64,000 bases of DNA, taken from an uncultured Eubacterium sp. GTDB taxonomy: Bacteria; Bacillota; Clostridia; Lachnospirales; Lachnospiraceae. The stretch is from assembly GCA_910583555.1 (NCBI GenBank), contig CAJTXO010000006.1, forward strand, positions 1 to 64,000. Direction: 5' to 3'. The first letter of the stretch is position 1, and each line of letters opens with the position of its first letter. Made by a program: the position numbers and the translations under genes. Below the pieces are notes generated by a model, which worked only from the letters and a program-made list of their open reading frames with translations, ran no database searches and was not told the DNA's origin. Shown in pieces: positions 17,722 through 26,659 of the stretch.

Positions 17722-18174
17722 CTACCTCAACCGATATTCCCATTTCCCATCTGTCTTTTCATACCGGAATTCACTCAGGGAATCATCCATAAACACCTTG
17801 AGTAACGCTTCCATGTCATGTGCCAGCTTCTCACCGGCAAGTTCCTCTTTCCTGATCCAGAATACCTCTCCCTCCTCAGAACTTTTGAGCGTGCCCGAAA
17901 ACTGATCCGTCTTATACAAAAGCACAACATACCGGGAACCATCCTCATTCATCCAGTCTTTCACACCGCACAGCCTGGGCGCCTCAATCGTAAGTCCTGT
18001 CTCCTCATATACTTCGCGAATGACAGCGTCCGTAAACGGCTCGCCTTGTTCCACATGCCCGCCCGGAAACGTGATTCCCCGGAAATAACTATCCAGCTTG
18101 TCCTGAACAAGAATTTTATCTCCACTGTAAACCATACACATATTCGTCAGTTCTACTACTTCTGTTCTCTTCAT
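17722..18174 (-). CDS. NUDIX hydrolase, 8-oxo-dGTPase-like
   Basis: A 150-residue hydrolase with a complete Nudix box (GGHVEQGEPF then REVYEETG). The N-terminus (RTEVVELTNMCMVY) and size fit MutT-like nucleotide-pool cleaners. The start at 18174 follows GGGAGAAGTAAG. It stands alone between the two-component operon and the surface-protein region. Confidence 0.88.
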   Translation of the reverse strand: MKRTEVVELTNMCMVYSGDKILVQDKLDSYFRGITFPGGHVEQGEPFTDAVIREVYEETGLTIEAPRLCGVKDWMNEDGSRYVVLLYKTDQFSGTLKSSEEGEVFWIRKEELAGEKLAHDMEALLKVFMDDSLSEFRYEKTDGKWEYRLR

Positions 18175-18486
18175 CTTACTTCTCCCCGTATCTTTATAGT
18201 TCCATCGTCCTAATGAATTTTTGCAGACATACTTTTTAAGGTTCCAAATCATTGTTCAGATACCAGTTAATCAAACTCAGGAACAGATGGAATAAACTCA
18301 CCTACCGTCCTCTTTTAAGCATAATATCTATCTTCTTTTTGTTTCGTACTTCCCTATGACTTATTTTACATCATTTACCTATACATGAAAAGCGAAATTT
18401 CATTTTAAAATAATAAAAACCGTTTCCCAAATGACTCATCATGTAATACCATATACTTATACAGCCAGTGAAGGAGGGACTCCGGA
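18175..18486. other. intergenic region without recognised gene
   Basis: AT-rich spacer upstream of the NUDIX gene and of the ferredoxin-like remnant. I see no convincing gene, RNA or strong hairpin in it. Confidence 0.5.
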
Positions 18487-18645
18487 ATGATCCGAAAAAT
18501 CATTAAAATAGATAAAGAAAGATTCAATGGCTGCGGCGCCTGCGCAGGCTCATCTGTTTACAACTTCTTTTTTAACACCTTATTTGCCATTACTATGCCC
18601 TCCTTTATACCAGCTTTGCTATACGCGCACCTTTTACTCATCTAA
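18487..18645 (+). pseudogene. N-terminal remnant of a 4Fe-4S ferredoxin-like gene
   Basis: After an AAGGAGGG site the frame reads MIRKIIKIDKERFNGCGACA, matching the start of small ferredoxins (KCNGCGxC). The first Cys is Phe, and after ~22 residues the frame becomes non-homologous, hydrophobic sequence ending at 18643-18645. It overlaps the end of the CBM2-like gene on the other strand. It is most likely a truncated relic. Confidence 0.6.
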
Positions 18646-19605
18646 GTCTATTAAGTATTCATCCGTGTATCCGTGCTCGTTCAGGTACTGTTCATATTCC
18701 TCCCGCGTTTCAAAATAGTCACTATCTAATATAAATTCATACTCTTCTTCATCTTCCTCATCCTCATCATCTGAAAAATCAATATCTGATGTTATTTCAT
18801 ATAGCTCCATACAAGAAATCTTTGGTTTTCCGTCACAGGCAGCAGTAAACCCAAACTCCAAACTATCCCGCGGCGCAATATTCTGGTCATACCCTGGATT
18901 TTCAATGTTATAGTAATTTAATCCCCCAGACCTGAAATAGTCATCCACAAACGCTGCATTCCAAATTTTATCGATTTTAAAATTGCATTTAAAAGACATA
19001 CTCCAATCTTCTATTTTCTTTTCCTGTAGGTTTGTTATAATGATCTGACCATCAAACTTGCCATCCTTTCGGCTTTGTCTCCTGAATTCGATCTTATATT
19101 CTGTTTCCTCCAGCCTGTTAGATAATCCCGTCGTAAACACATATACAGGCATTTTCACTTGTTCAGAACATTCAACAGTCATTCCAAAAGTTACGGAACC
19201 GCCGACTGCGATATCCTGATTGAACTCTGCATTATGTATGGTATACTCGTCATCAATGTGGTCTATGATCGTCGCATTCCAAATATTTTCAATCTCATAA
19301 TTAGCAGGGATACAGATCTCCCAGTTATCAATCCTCTCGTCTGTCCAGTTTTCAAGCGTTACCTCCACATTGTAGTGGTTATCCGAATGGCTGGTGATCT
19401 GATACCAGATTTTTATATCACAAAAATCTTCCGTAGCTGAATCCCAATCATCAACCCAATCATCGTCCGAATCACTAACCCCGTCCATGCAGTCCAACTC
19501 CAACTTTTCAACACGTTCTGTTTCTCCATCCGCACTTACCATTGCATTACACATGCACAGACAAATGATCAATGCAATAACCATTAGTTTCACTATTTTT
19601 GCCAT
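18634..19605 (-). CDS. secreted protein with two CBM2-like domains
   Basis: A 323-residue protein with a signal peptide (MAKIVKLMVIALIICLCMCN) and an acidic linker. Two beta-sandwich repeats like carbohydrate-binding module family 2 follow (IWYQITSHSDNHYNVEVTL ... ENIWNA, then a second copy with DKIWNA). An acidic tail contains ETREEYEQYLNEHGYT. The layout equals the N-terminal ~325 residues of the protein at 22752, whose propeller domain is missing here. The start at 19605 follows AAAGGAGAGTGATAGG. Confidence 0.8.
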   Translation of the reverse strand: MAKIVKLMVIALIICLCMCNAMVSADGETERVEKLELDCMDGVSDSDDDWVDDWDSATEDFCDIKIWYQITSHSDNHYNVEVTLENWTDERIDNWEICIPANYEIENIWNATIIDHIDDEYTIHNAEFNQDIAVGGSVTFGMTVECSEQVKMPVYVFTTGLSNRLEETEYKIEFRRQSRKDGKFDGQIIITNLQEKKIEDWSMSFKCNFKIDKIWNAAFVDDYFRSGGLNYYNIENPGYDQNIAPRDSLEFGFTAACDGKPKISCMELYEITSDIDFSDDEDEEDEEEYEFILDSDYFETREEYEQYLNEHGYTDEYLIDLDE

Positions 19606-19690
19606 CCTATCACTCTCCTTTATGCTCGGAAGTTTACTCCGGCGGCGATTGGTTATCATTTTTTGCTTACAGCTTTTCCGCACAAATTTT

Positions 19691-19720
19691 AAGGTATGAC
19701 TATTTTCATAGTCATACCTT
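19691..19720. promoter_or_regulatory. perfect 13-bp inverted repeat with 4-base loop
   Basis: AAGGTATGACTAT (19691-19703) and its exact complement (19708-19720) flank TTTC, 86 bases before the start of the CBM2-like gene. There is a short run of T or A on both sides, so it may be a terminator for the leftward transcripts upstream or an operator. Confidence 0.65.
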
Positions 19721-19848
19721 AATTTTACTTCTCTTCTTCTTTTATGTCAAGCCAAAAACTAAAATTTAACAATCCATATCCCCGCTTTTTTAGTCCCCGC
19801 TCTCACAACAAGTCCTTCCTCTTTCAATCAACCTTTTATTCAACACTT

Positions 19849-19894
19849 AATGCACACTTTATTCAACAGTTTTGTGACGAATAAAGTGTGCATT
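19849..19894. repeat. perfect 16-bp inverted repeat with 14-base loop
   Basis: AATGCACACTTTATTC (19849-19864) and its exact complement (19879-19894) surround AACAGTTTTGTGAC. A further partial direct copy (TTTTATTCAACA) lies just upstream. No coding sequence is seen between 19721 and 20022. Confidence 0.7.
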
Positions 19895-20022
19895 ATATTA
19901 GATTTATTTCTACTTTTCATATTACGACATTATGAAGATAATAATGCAACGCATACTCCTGATTCACACCCGCTCAACCAGAAAACTCCCACCTTAGTTA
20001 TATTTTCATTACACATCTCCAC

Positions 20023-20082
20023 TTACCCAAACAGCCATTTCCACCATCGGTACGCGAGCGAGTAATCATATGTTGAATACAT
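20023..20082 (-). CDS. possible 19-residue peptide gene
   Basis: The frame MYSTYDYSLAYRWWKWLFG has an unusually strong upstream site (AAGGAGGGATAGGT). It is aromatic-rich and cationic near its end. The same frame is open upstream to an ATG at 20169, so a 48-residue product is also possible. It lies after the second lipoprotein gene on the same strand. It could be a signalling or membrane-active peptide, or chance. Confidence 0.35.
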   Translation of the reverse strand: MYSTYDYSLAYRWWKWLFG

Positions 20083-20189
20083 ACCTATCCCTCCTTTCTT
20101 CCGTTCCACAATTTCAATACACTGGGACACAGATTGATCCCCAAAATAGAAGCAGATCTTTTCTGCCATCACCGACCTGCTCCATCCAT

Positions 20190-21428
20190 TCAGCCGCATA
20201 CGACCTCCTGCTTCCCCTGCCAATTCAGGGCATCTAATGGCTCATCTTCAAAGCGATCACTCATTCCTCCAAAAACAGCATACTCCACATAATATCGTTT
20301 CCCCTTCTTCATTTTCTTCAACACACCGCCATGATCATACTCATCACTATACGGCATGAGGACCTCATAGTCGGACATATCTTTATTCTGGCTGTAACGG
20401 ACTGCACAGTTAAAATCGTACCTCTCATCAAAAGGCTCCATCTTTATATTTACCCTGATCTTTCCGCTTTTCAACCGATTCAACTGGAACCTTACCCAAA
20501 GCGCCGTTACTTTCTTGATCCCCTCCTCACCTGGCTCGATTGTGTCTTTCAAATCTCCAACAACGTCATCATAACTATCATCCCATTTAATATGCCAGTT
20601 AGCAAACGACCATCCTTTCCGTATAACCGTTTTGGGAATCTTGCACCCTTTCCTTGAGTCATAACTGGATGGGAGTTTCCCTGTTGCCACTCCGCCACAC
20701 AGATTGTACATGATCCGGTATTTAACCGAGCGAATGGATGCGGTCTTCCCTGGCGGCAGTTCGTCCACTTCTTTTCCGTCACAAAACCATCGGCCCGCCA
20801 CATGTTTCGTATTCAGTTTCCACGAGTAGGCAGATCTATTTTCAATCTCATCTAATGCAGTGCATCCCCAGATAACATCCCTATGATATTCTTCCAGTCT
20901 TTCAGGTAATACTATTTTTCTCAGAGATCTACAATTCAAAAAAGCATCTTTTCCAATTTGTGTTATATTGGGGGAAAGCTTGATCTCTTTTAACTTCCAA
21001 CACTCCGAAAAGGCACTTTTTCCAATTTTTTGCACACTATCTGACATCTCTACTTTCTCCAAAAGTACGCAGTGATGAAAACAAAGCCTGCCCAGTTCCG
21101 TAATCCCATCCTTAATAACAATCTGTTTCACATCTTCTGCATCTTCAAAATCCCAATGGACCTGAGATGTTTCTGTTTTAATAGAATAAAACAACTCTTC
21201 ATAGTCTATTTTGCCAGTCCCTCCGATCGTTAGAACATAATCCTTTGACAACGTCCAATTTACATTACCGCATGTCCCGGAGATTTCCGTCTTCTCCGGC
21301 TCTTTAGAAACTATTGGCATTGATGTATCCTCTATATTTCTTACCTCGGGTTGTGGTGTTTCCTGACCACAACCCGAAATAAATAGAAAGAAAGAAAATG
21401 GAATGATGTATCTGAATTTAATTCGCAT
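20190..21428 (-). CDS. BspA-type leucine-rich-repeat lipoprotein, copy 2
   Basis: A 412-residue protein. It has a signal peptide with lipobox (FLFISGC), a proline-rich linker, and about four LRR_5/BspA repeats (ITELGRLCFHHC, KIGKSAFSEC, QIGKDAFLNC). An InlB B-repeat-like unit (YNLCGGVATGKLPSSY) and a fibronectin-like C-terminal domain follow. It is attached to the outer membrane leaflet by a lipid anchor. It is about 85-90% identical by eye to the gene at 21508. Its ribosome binding site is part of the duplicated segment. Confidence 0.85.
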   Translation of the reverse strand: MRIKFRYIIPFSFFLFISGCGQETPQPEVRNIEDTSMPIVSKEPEKTEISGTCGNVNWTLSKDYVLTIGGTGKIDYEELFYSIKTETSQVHWDFEDAEDVKQIVIKDGITELGRLCFHHCVLLEKVEMSDSVQKIGKSAFSECWKLKEIKLSPNITQIGKDAFLNCRSLRKIVLPERLEEYHRDVIWGCTALDEIENRSAYSWKLNTKHVAGRWFCDGKEVDELPPGKTASIRSVKYRIMYNLCGGVATGKLPSSYDSRKGCKIPKTVIRKGWSFANWHIKWDDSYDDVVGDLKDTIEPGEEGIKKVTALWVRFQLNRLKSGKIRVNIKMEPFDERYDFNCAVRYSQNKDMSDYEVLMPYSDEYDHGGVLKKMKKGKRYYVEYAVFGGMSDRFEDEPLDALNWQGKQEVVCG

Positions 21429-21507
21429 TAGTTCTTCGCTTCCTCCTTGTTAAACTCTGCCCTCTTCATTTCCACAATATACTGCTCTACCTCTCTGCGC
21501 TATCCAT

Positions 21508-22752
21508 TCAGCCACATGTGACCTCCCTCTTCCACCGCCACGGAAGATCATCCAATGTCTCATCTTCATCTAAACATTCATCTAATCCCCCTTCACAAAT
21601 AGCAAACTCCACATAATAATGTTTTCCCTTCTTCATTTTCCTTAATACACCATCACGATCATACTCATCACTATACGGTATAAGTACTTCGTAGTCAGAC
21701 ATGTCTTTATGCTGACTGTATCGTATCGCACAATGATACTCGAGTTTCTCACCAAATGGTTCCATCTCAATATTGGCTCGAATCTTCCCGTTCTTCATCT
21801 TATTCAGTTGAAACCTGATCCAAAGCGCCGTTATTTTCCGAATCCCCTCTTCACCTGGCTCAATGGTGTCTTTCAAATCTCCTATAGCGTCATCATAACC
21901 ATCATCGCCTTTAATATGCCAGTTTACAAGTGACCACCCTTTCCGTTTAACGGTTTTAGGAATCTTACACCCCTCCCTTGAGTCATAACTGGATGGCAGT
22001 TTCCCTGTCGCTACCCCGCCGCTCAGGTTGTACGTGATCTGGTACTTAATCGAACGAATGGATGCCGTCTTCCCAGGCGGCAGTTCTTCCACTTCCTTTC
22101 CATCACAAAACCAACGGCCCGCCACGCGTTTCGTAGCCAGTTTCCACGGGTGGGCAGATCTGTTTTCAATCTCATCCAGTGCGGTGCAGCCCCAGATAGC
22201 ATCTTTATGATATTTTTCCAGTTTTTCAGGTAGTTCTATTTTTTTCAGTGATCTACAGTTCAGAAAGGCATCCCTCCCAATTTGGGTTATATTAGGGGAA
22301 AGCCTAATCTCTTTTAACTTCCAACATTCCGAAAAGGCACTTTTACCAATTTTTTGCACACTGTCTGACATCTCTACTTTCTCCAAACTTACACAATGCT
22401 CAAAACAAAGCCTGCCCAGTTCAGTAATCCCATCTTTAATAATAATCTGTTTCACATCTTCTGCATCTTCAAAATCCCAATGAACCTGAGATATTTCTGT
22501 TTTAATAGAATAAAACAACTCTTCATAGTCTATTTTGCCAGTCCCTCCGATCGTTAGAATATAATCCTTTGACAGCGTCCAGTTTACATTATCGTATGTC
22601 CCCGAGATCTCCGTTCGCTCCGGCTCTTTAGAAACTATCGGTAGTGATGTTTCCTCTATATTTCTAACCTCGGGTTGTGGTCTTTCCTGTCCACAACCCG
22701 AGATAAATAGAAACAAAAAAAACGGAATGATATATCTGAAATTAATCCGCAT
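21508..22752 (-). CDS. BspA-type leucine-rich-repeat lipoprotein, copy 1
   Basis: A 414-residue paralogue with the same plan: lipobox FLFISGC, BspA repeats (ITELGRLCFEHC, QIGRDAFLNC), an InlB-like unit (YNLSGGVATGKLPSSY) and a C-terminal fibronectin-like domain ending VTCG. Its ATG overlaps the stop codon of the upstream gene (TGATG) and its ribosome binding site lies inside that gene, so translation is coupled. The copies differ most in the last ~30 residues. Confidence 0.85.
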   Translation of the reverse strand: MRINFRYIIPFFLFLFISGCGQERPQPEVRNIEETSLPIVSKEPERTEISGTYDNVNWTLSKDYILTIGGTGKIDYEELFYSIKTEISQVHWDFEDAEDVKQIIIKDGITELGRLCFEHCVSLEKVEMSDSVQKIGKSAFSECWKLKEIRLSPNITQIGRDAFLNCRSLKKIELPEKLEKYHKDAIWGCTALDEIENRSAHPWKLATKRVAGRWFCDGKEVEELPPGKTASIRSIKYQITYNLSGGVATGKLPSSYDSREGCKIPKTVKRKGWSLVNWHIKGDDGYDDAIGDLKDTIEPGEEGIRKITALWIRFQLNKMKNGKIRANIEMEPFGEKLEYHCAIRYSQHKDMSDYEVLIPYSDEYDRDGVLRKMKKGKHYYVEFAICEGGLDECLDEDETLDDLPWRWKREVTCG

Positions 22753-24899
22753 CAGTACTTCGCTTCCTCCTTGTTAAACTCTGCCCGCTTCATTTCCACA
22801 ATATACTGCTCTACCTTATCGGTATCCATATATTTATCATCTTTTTTCTTGATTTTTATCTTTTCTTGATACTTTTTATCATATTCCTGTTGTGATTCAG
22901 TTAAAATAAATTGTATCAGATTACCTTTAATATGACAACCTTCTATTTCATGTGCAAATCTCTTTGACAAAATTAGTTTCCCCTCCTGATTAACTGGAAT
23001 ACGCACACCAACCCTTCGTATATTTGATATTTTACCTGAACCTTTTGCTATCGTAAATCGTTGTATAAGAAGTTCTTTATTCTTTTTGGCCGTATTTCCA
23101 CTTGTAATGTACCCATACCATTTATTCTTTTTAGAACCAAATGCCTTGCTTACTTCAATAGACTGAAAAGACTCATTCGGATATAAAAACGTCCCCGGAT
23201 CTGATGCACAGGTTATAACCATCTCTTTTCCTATTTTAGAACTAAGATCAATATAGGTTTTACTTTTTTTCCCATACAATTTATCCTTTATCTTTTTCAT
23301 ATCTAACAATATTATTTGTCTTCGAGTATCGGTTTGCATCTGGCACCAAATGATTAATTGCCGCTTATCACTGGAAAGTGCCGCATCTATTCTTTTTAAC
23401 AAATATTTTCCTCCCAGTTTATTATTTATATACTTTCGAATTCCTACAATTCTTTTTAGTTTCTTAAAGTTCCCTTTATAACTAAATGTTTTTTCTTGTC
23501 GATCCAATATCTTGCTTTCATCAAGAAATATTACATTTTTAGCCCAACCAGTATAGGATTCAACTTCTTTAGGTTTATTATCAGGCAAACCTGCTCCTGC
23601 GCACATCATATACTTGTTTTTGCCATTTACTTTAAAACTTTCTAACGTTTGACCATGTGAACAATTTTGTAACCTTAATGTTTTTGTCTGGTCTATCTTG
23701 GCGATTCCTGATGTTCGTTTTGTTTGGCATAAAAACGCATCATTCACAAAGGCACCTCCCTTTCGAAATATCGTAAATAAATTATCAGCGGTCCACAAAA
23801 AACTTTGTATCGCTTTAGCACTTATTTTATTCGAAGGAAATTTCACAGATAACTCCTTGCTTACCGCAGTCAGAGGCTTATACAATTCCTTCTTCGCTCT
23901 TGACCGCAACTTTGCGTTTTCTTTAAGTGTATACCCATTCGCTTTTAAATACTGTTCATATTCCTCATCTGTATCAAAATCATCTGCAGTATAAGGAGGT
24001 TCCCAATATTCCGAATCCGGGCTATTCGTCTCATATGGATATTCCCCTTCCTCATACTCTACCTCACACATCTTATAAAGCGTAAAGTCTTCTATTTCCA
24101 TATCCCCTTCACATACAATAATAAACCCAAACTCCACACTCTGCCCTGGTTCAATATTCTGATTATACGTCGCATTATCGACCTGAACCATTTTGTGCTC
24201 ATATAGATTTATTAGTTCCGCATTCCATATATTTTCAAAAGACTTGATCTTATTTTTTACATCATAGGTAAATTTCCAATCCTCGATCCGCTCTGAACCT
24301 AAATTAGTGATCGTAATTTTCCCATTTACATGATCATCCCATTTGCCATACTCCGTATACTGAACAGAATAATCCTTCTTATTTACCTCAACCTTATCCC
24401 GGGTAAGATAAAAATCCTCCGGCATTTCAATCTCCCCATCGTAACAAACCGTCATTCCAAAAGTCACCGTTTTATCCGCCGCTATATCCTGATTCCAGTC
24501 CGCATTTCGGATTACAACCCATTCTCCCTCTTTCTGATCTGTGATCTTTGCATTCCATATATTCTCAATTTTATCTTCAAACAAAAAGCAAAGTTCCCAG
24601 TCGTCAATCCTGTCACCCGTAATATTCCGTAATGTAACATCAACATTGTAATGCCTGTCCCATTTACTCGTTATATGATAAGTGACCTCGATAGATTCAT
24701 CCTCCGACAGATCTATATGTTCATCCTCTTCCTCGTCTACCGCATTTTCATCCTCTTCTTCCAGATCATCATCGGGATCCACGACCCCTGACTCCTCTGC
24801 ATTTACCGTATATCTGCACTCCGAAACAGATCCGCACAAGATAAATGCTAACACAAGTATCAGTGATAACATCTTATTTTTAAATACCTTAGTTCTCAT
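22752..24899 (-). CDS. secreted protein: two CBM2-like domains plus helveticin-J-like propeller
   Basis: A 715-residue protein. It has a signal peptide (~residues 1-34) and an acidic linker. CBM2-like domains lie at ~70-158 (YHITSKWDRHYNVDVTL, ENIWNA) and ~177-265. A linker with DEEYEQYLKANGYT follows. The domain at ~355-670 reads like the helveticin J family of large bacteriocins: NCSHGQTLESF, RIDAALSSDKRQLI, IILLDMKKI and SFQSIEV. The C-terminus is Lys-rich. The fold call is by pattern only. It is co-translated with the BspA-type lipoprotein. ATG 24899 follows AAAGGATGATAAAGTA. Confidence 0.7.
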   Translation of the reverse strand: MRTKVFKNKMLSLILVLAFILCGSVSECRYTVNAEESGVVDPDDDLEEEDENAVDEEEDEHIDLSEDESIEVTYHITSKWDRHYNVDVTLRNITGDRIDDWELCFLFEDKIENIWNAKITDQKEGEWVVIRNADWNQDIAADKTVTFGMTVCYDGEIEMPEDFYLTRDKVEVNKKDYSVQYTEYGKWDDHVNGKITITNLGSERIEDWKFTYDVKNKIKSFENIWNAELINLYEHKMVQVDNATYNQNIEPGQSVEFGFIIVCEGDMEIEDFTLYKMCEVEYEEGEYPYETNSPDSEYWEPPYTADDFDTDEEYEQYLKANGYTLKENAKLRSRAKKELYKPLTAVSKELSVKFPSNKISAKAIQSFLWTADNLFTIFRKGGAFVNDAFLCQTKRTSGIAKIDQTKTLRLQNCSHGQTLESFKVNGKNKYMMCAGAGLPDNKPKEVESYTGWAKNVIFLDESKILDRQEKTFSYKGNFKKLKRIVGIRKYINNKLGGKYLLKRIDAALSSDKRQLIIWCQMQTDTRRQIILLDMKKIKDKLYGKKSKTYIDLSSKIGKEMVITCASDPGTFLYPNESFQSIEVSKAFGSKKNKWYGYITSGNTAKKNKELLIQRFTIAKGSGKISNIRRVGVRIPVNQEGKLILSKRFAHEIEGCHIKGNLIQFILTESQQEYDKKYQEKIKIKKKDDKYMDTDKVEQYIVEMKRAEFNKEEAKY

Positions 24900-24964
24900 T
24901 ACTTTATCATCCTTTCGCTGTTTTTCATCAATCTTCTTTGTAAAGCTGCAAACTTACCCACTAC

Positions 24965-25128
24965 CTAGTGCATTGTACCGTTCATATTTCGCCAAATGGC
25001 TTGCCTGAATTTCCGTCTGCCGCGTTGGCTTCATTCGACGATGCCACCGCATCGCCTCATTCAGCCGCCTTGCAGATGAAAATTCATTCTACGCCATTTG
25101 ACTGAAAATGAACAGTACAATGCACTAG
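24965..25128. mobile_element. palindromic MITE-like element (164 bp)
   Basis: The ends CTAGTGCATTGTACCGTTCAT (first 20 bases from 24965) and the complement of the segment ending at 25128 match over ~20 bases with one change. Similarity continues inward through CAAATGGC to about 25 more bases. The interior (GCCGCGTTGGCTTCATTCG region) is GC-richer. No reading frame is present. The rest of 24900-25387 shows no gene. Confidence 0.6.
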
Positions 25129-25387
25129 CCAAATATAACATCCTAAGATGAATACATGTTGTTCCCTATCACGCAAAAGACAAAATTTCCTCCTTTCATC
25201 CGTTCCACGCATTCGCACTTCTACGCAATCTGTGCGCGATTCCTTTAGTGAAAATACAATTCTTTCTCCTCACACCCAGCAATCTCACCATAACACAAAT
25301 CTCCCCCGCAAACTACCACAATGTTCTGAACGGTCATTTTTTGTTCTAAACGGTAAAAAATGCCCTCTTTTTCCCCTGTTACTCCCA

Positions 25388-26659
25388 TCAAATTTCAATT
25401 TCCACGACAAAAAAACCATCTTTATAATACCAGTTAATCTCCCCATCATATTTCTCTACCACCCACATCATATTCTTCGTTCCATAACCATGCTCCCGCT
25501 TCTTCTCCTTCGTGCTTTCCAAAAAACGCCCCTCCGGCTTACGTGCGGAATTTGTAATCCGCATCATCAACACCTGCCTCAAATTCAGAATCTCCACTCG
25601 CAGCTCCCGCTTACCCTTCACCTTTAGCAAAGCCTCTCTGGCATTATCAAGCGCATTTCCCAGGAGCACACACAGATCCATATTTGAAATCCGCATTTCA
25701 TCCGGAAACCTGCCCACCACACTATAAACGATCTCCCCGCTCTGCTCCAGCCGGTAAATCGTTTCATTCACCAAATAGTCTGCTACGGTATTCCCGGTAA
25801 CAATACCCGTCATGTCCTCCACCCTTCCGTCCAACTCTTCTACATATCTGCTGACCTCATCCATATCCCCCTTCCGGCAAAAAACGGACAACATGCGAAG
25901 ATGATTTCGCACATCATGACGGAACTTTCTGATTTCCTCATCCTTCACAAGAAGCTTTTCATAGTAATCCTTCTCATATTTTAGACATTTCTCCTGATAT
26001 TCATTTGTTAACTGGAACTGTCGGTTCAGATAAACCGTACGCATCAAAATAGCGCCTACGACCATGATCAGAATAGCAGAAAATGTACTGATGATAAAAG
26101 ATGCCTCCCGCATTTCCTCCGTAAGTTCTCCCGATACAGAAGCCTGCGTATTTGCCGCCATCAAAACAAAACCAAGCAGCAAAAGCTCGATCACCACAAA
26201 ATAGCGGCCCTCTAATTGCTTCAATCCCTTTTGAATCTCCCTGCGCCGCCTGCGTAAAAGAGCACAGCCGATCACCCAGCAGATCACGCCAATGACATTT
26301 GCGATGTGGGTTACGACCGACATTTCCTGCACCCCTTTTTGCCGGCAGACGACACAAACAATACTTCCCACCATCATATCCACCGCGGAGATCGCGGAAT
26401 ATTCTAACAAAACTGTCTGCAATTTCTTCTTCACCGTACCTTCAAAAAATACAAAGAGGATCACTGCTCCCCACGTTGTTTGAAACAATAGACCCTCACA
26501 TTCAAAATAGCAGAACAAAAGGCTTCCTGCCATGATATACAAAAAACAGAGATACTTTTTCTTTCCCTCCCTTACCTGAAATCCTAAGATTCCGTATGAA
26601 AGTAAAAGATATTTTGCCGTCTCCGTCAGCATCAGGATAACCCAGTCCAAAAGCCTCAT
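25388..26659 (-). CDS. AgrC-type GHKL sensor histidine kinase
   Basis: A 423-residue kinase with about six to seven membrane helices in the first ~220 residues, then a coiled linker. It has the phosphoacceptor segment KFRHDVRNHLRML, the N box LLGNALDNAREAL and the G box HGYGTKNMMW. Its ATG overlaps the stop of the regulator gene (TGATG), and GGGAGGTATTGCTG lies inside that gene. It forms a two-component system with 26659-27351. No peptide precursor gene was found beside it. Confidence 0.9.
   Translation of the reverse strand: MRLLDWVILMLTETAKYLLLSYGILGFQVREGKKKYLCFLYIMAGSLLFCYFECEGLLFQTTWGAVILFVFFEGTVKKKLQTVLLEYSAISAVDMMVGSIVCVVCRQKGVQEMSVVTHIANVIGVICWVIGCALLRRRRREIQKGLKQLEGRYFVVIELLLLGFVLMAANTQASVSGELTEEMREASFIISTFSAILIMVVGAILMRTVYLNRQFQLTNEYQEKCLKYEKDYYEKLLVKDEEIRKFRHDVRNHLRMLSVFCRKGDMDEVSRYVEELDGRVEDMTGIVTGNTVADYLVNETIYRLEQSGEIVYSVVGRFPDEMRISNMDLCVLLGNALDNAREALLKVKGKRELRVEILNLRQVLMMRITNSARKPEGRFLESTKEKKREHGYGTKNMMWVVEKYDGEINWYYKDGFFVVEIEI

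Larger units (their letters stand above)
20190..22815 (-). repeat. tandem gene duplication of ~1.3 kb
   Basis: Two units are homologous end to end: 21508-22815 and 20190-21495. The second unit contains the lipoprotein gene plus ~65 bases matching the last codons of the upstream propeller gene (GTAGAGCAGTATATTGTGGA). Those bases carry the AAGGAGGAAGCGAAG ribosome binding site. The junction lies at about 21495, right after the first copy's 3' end. Confidence 0.85.
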
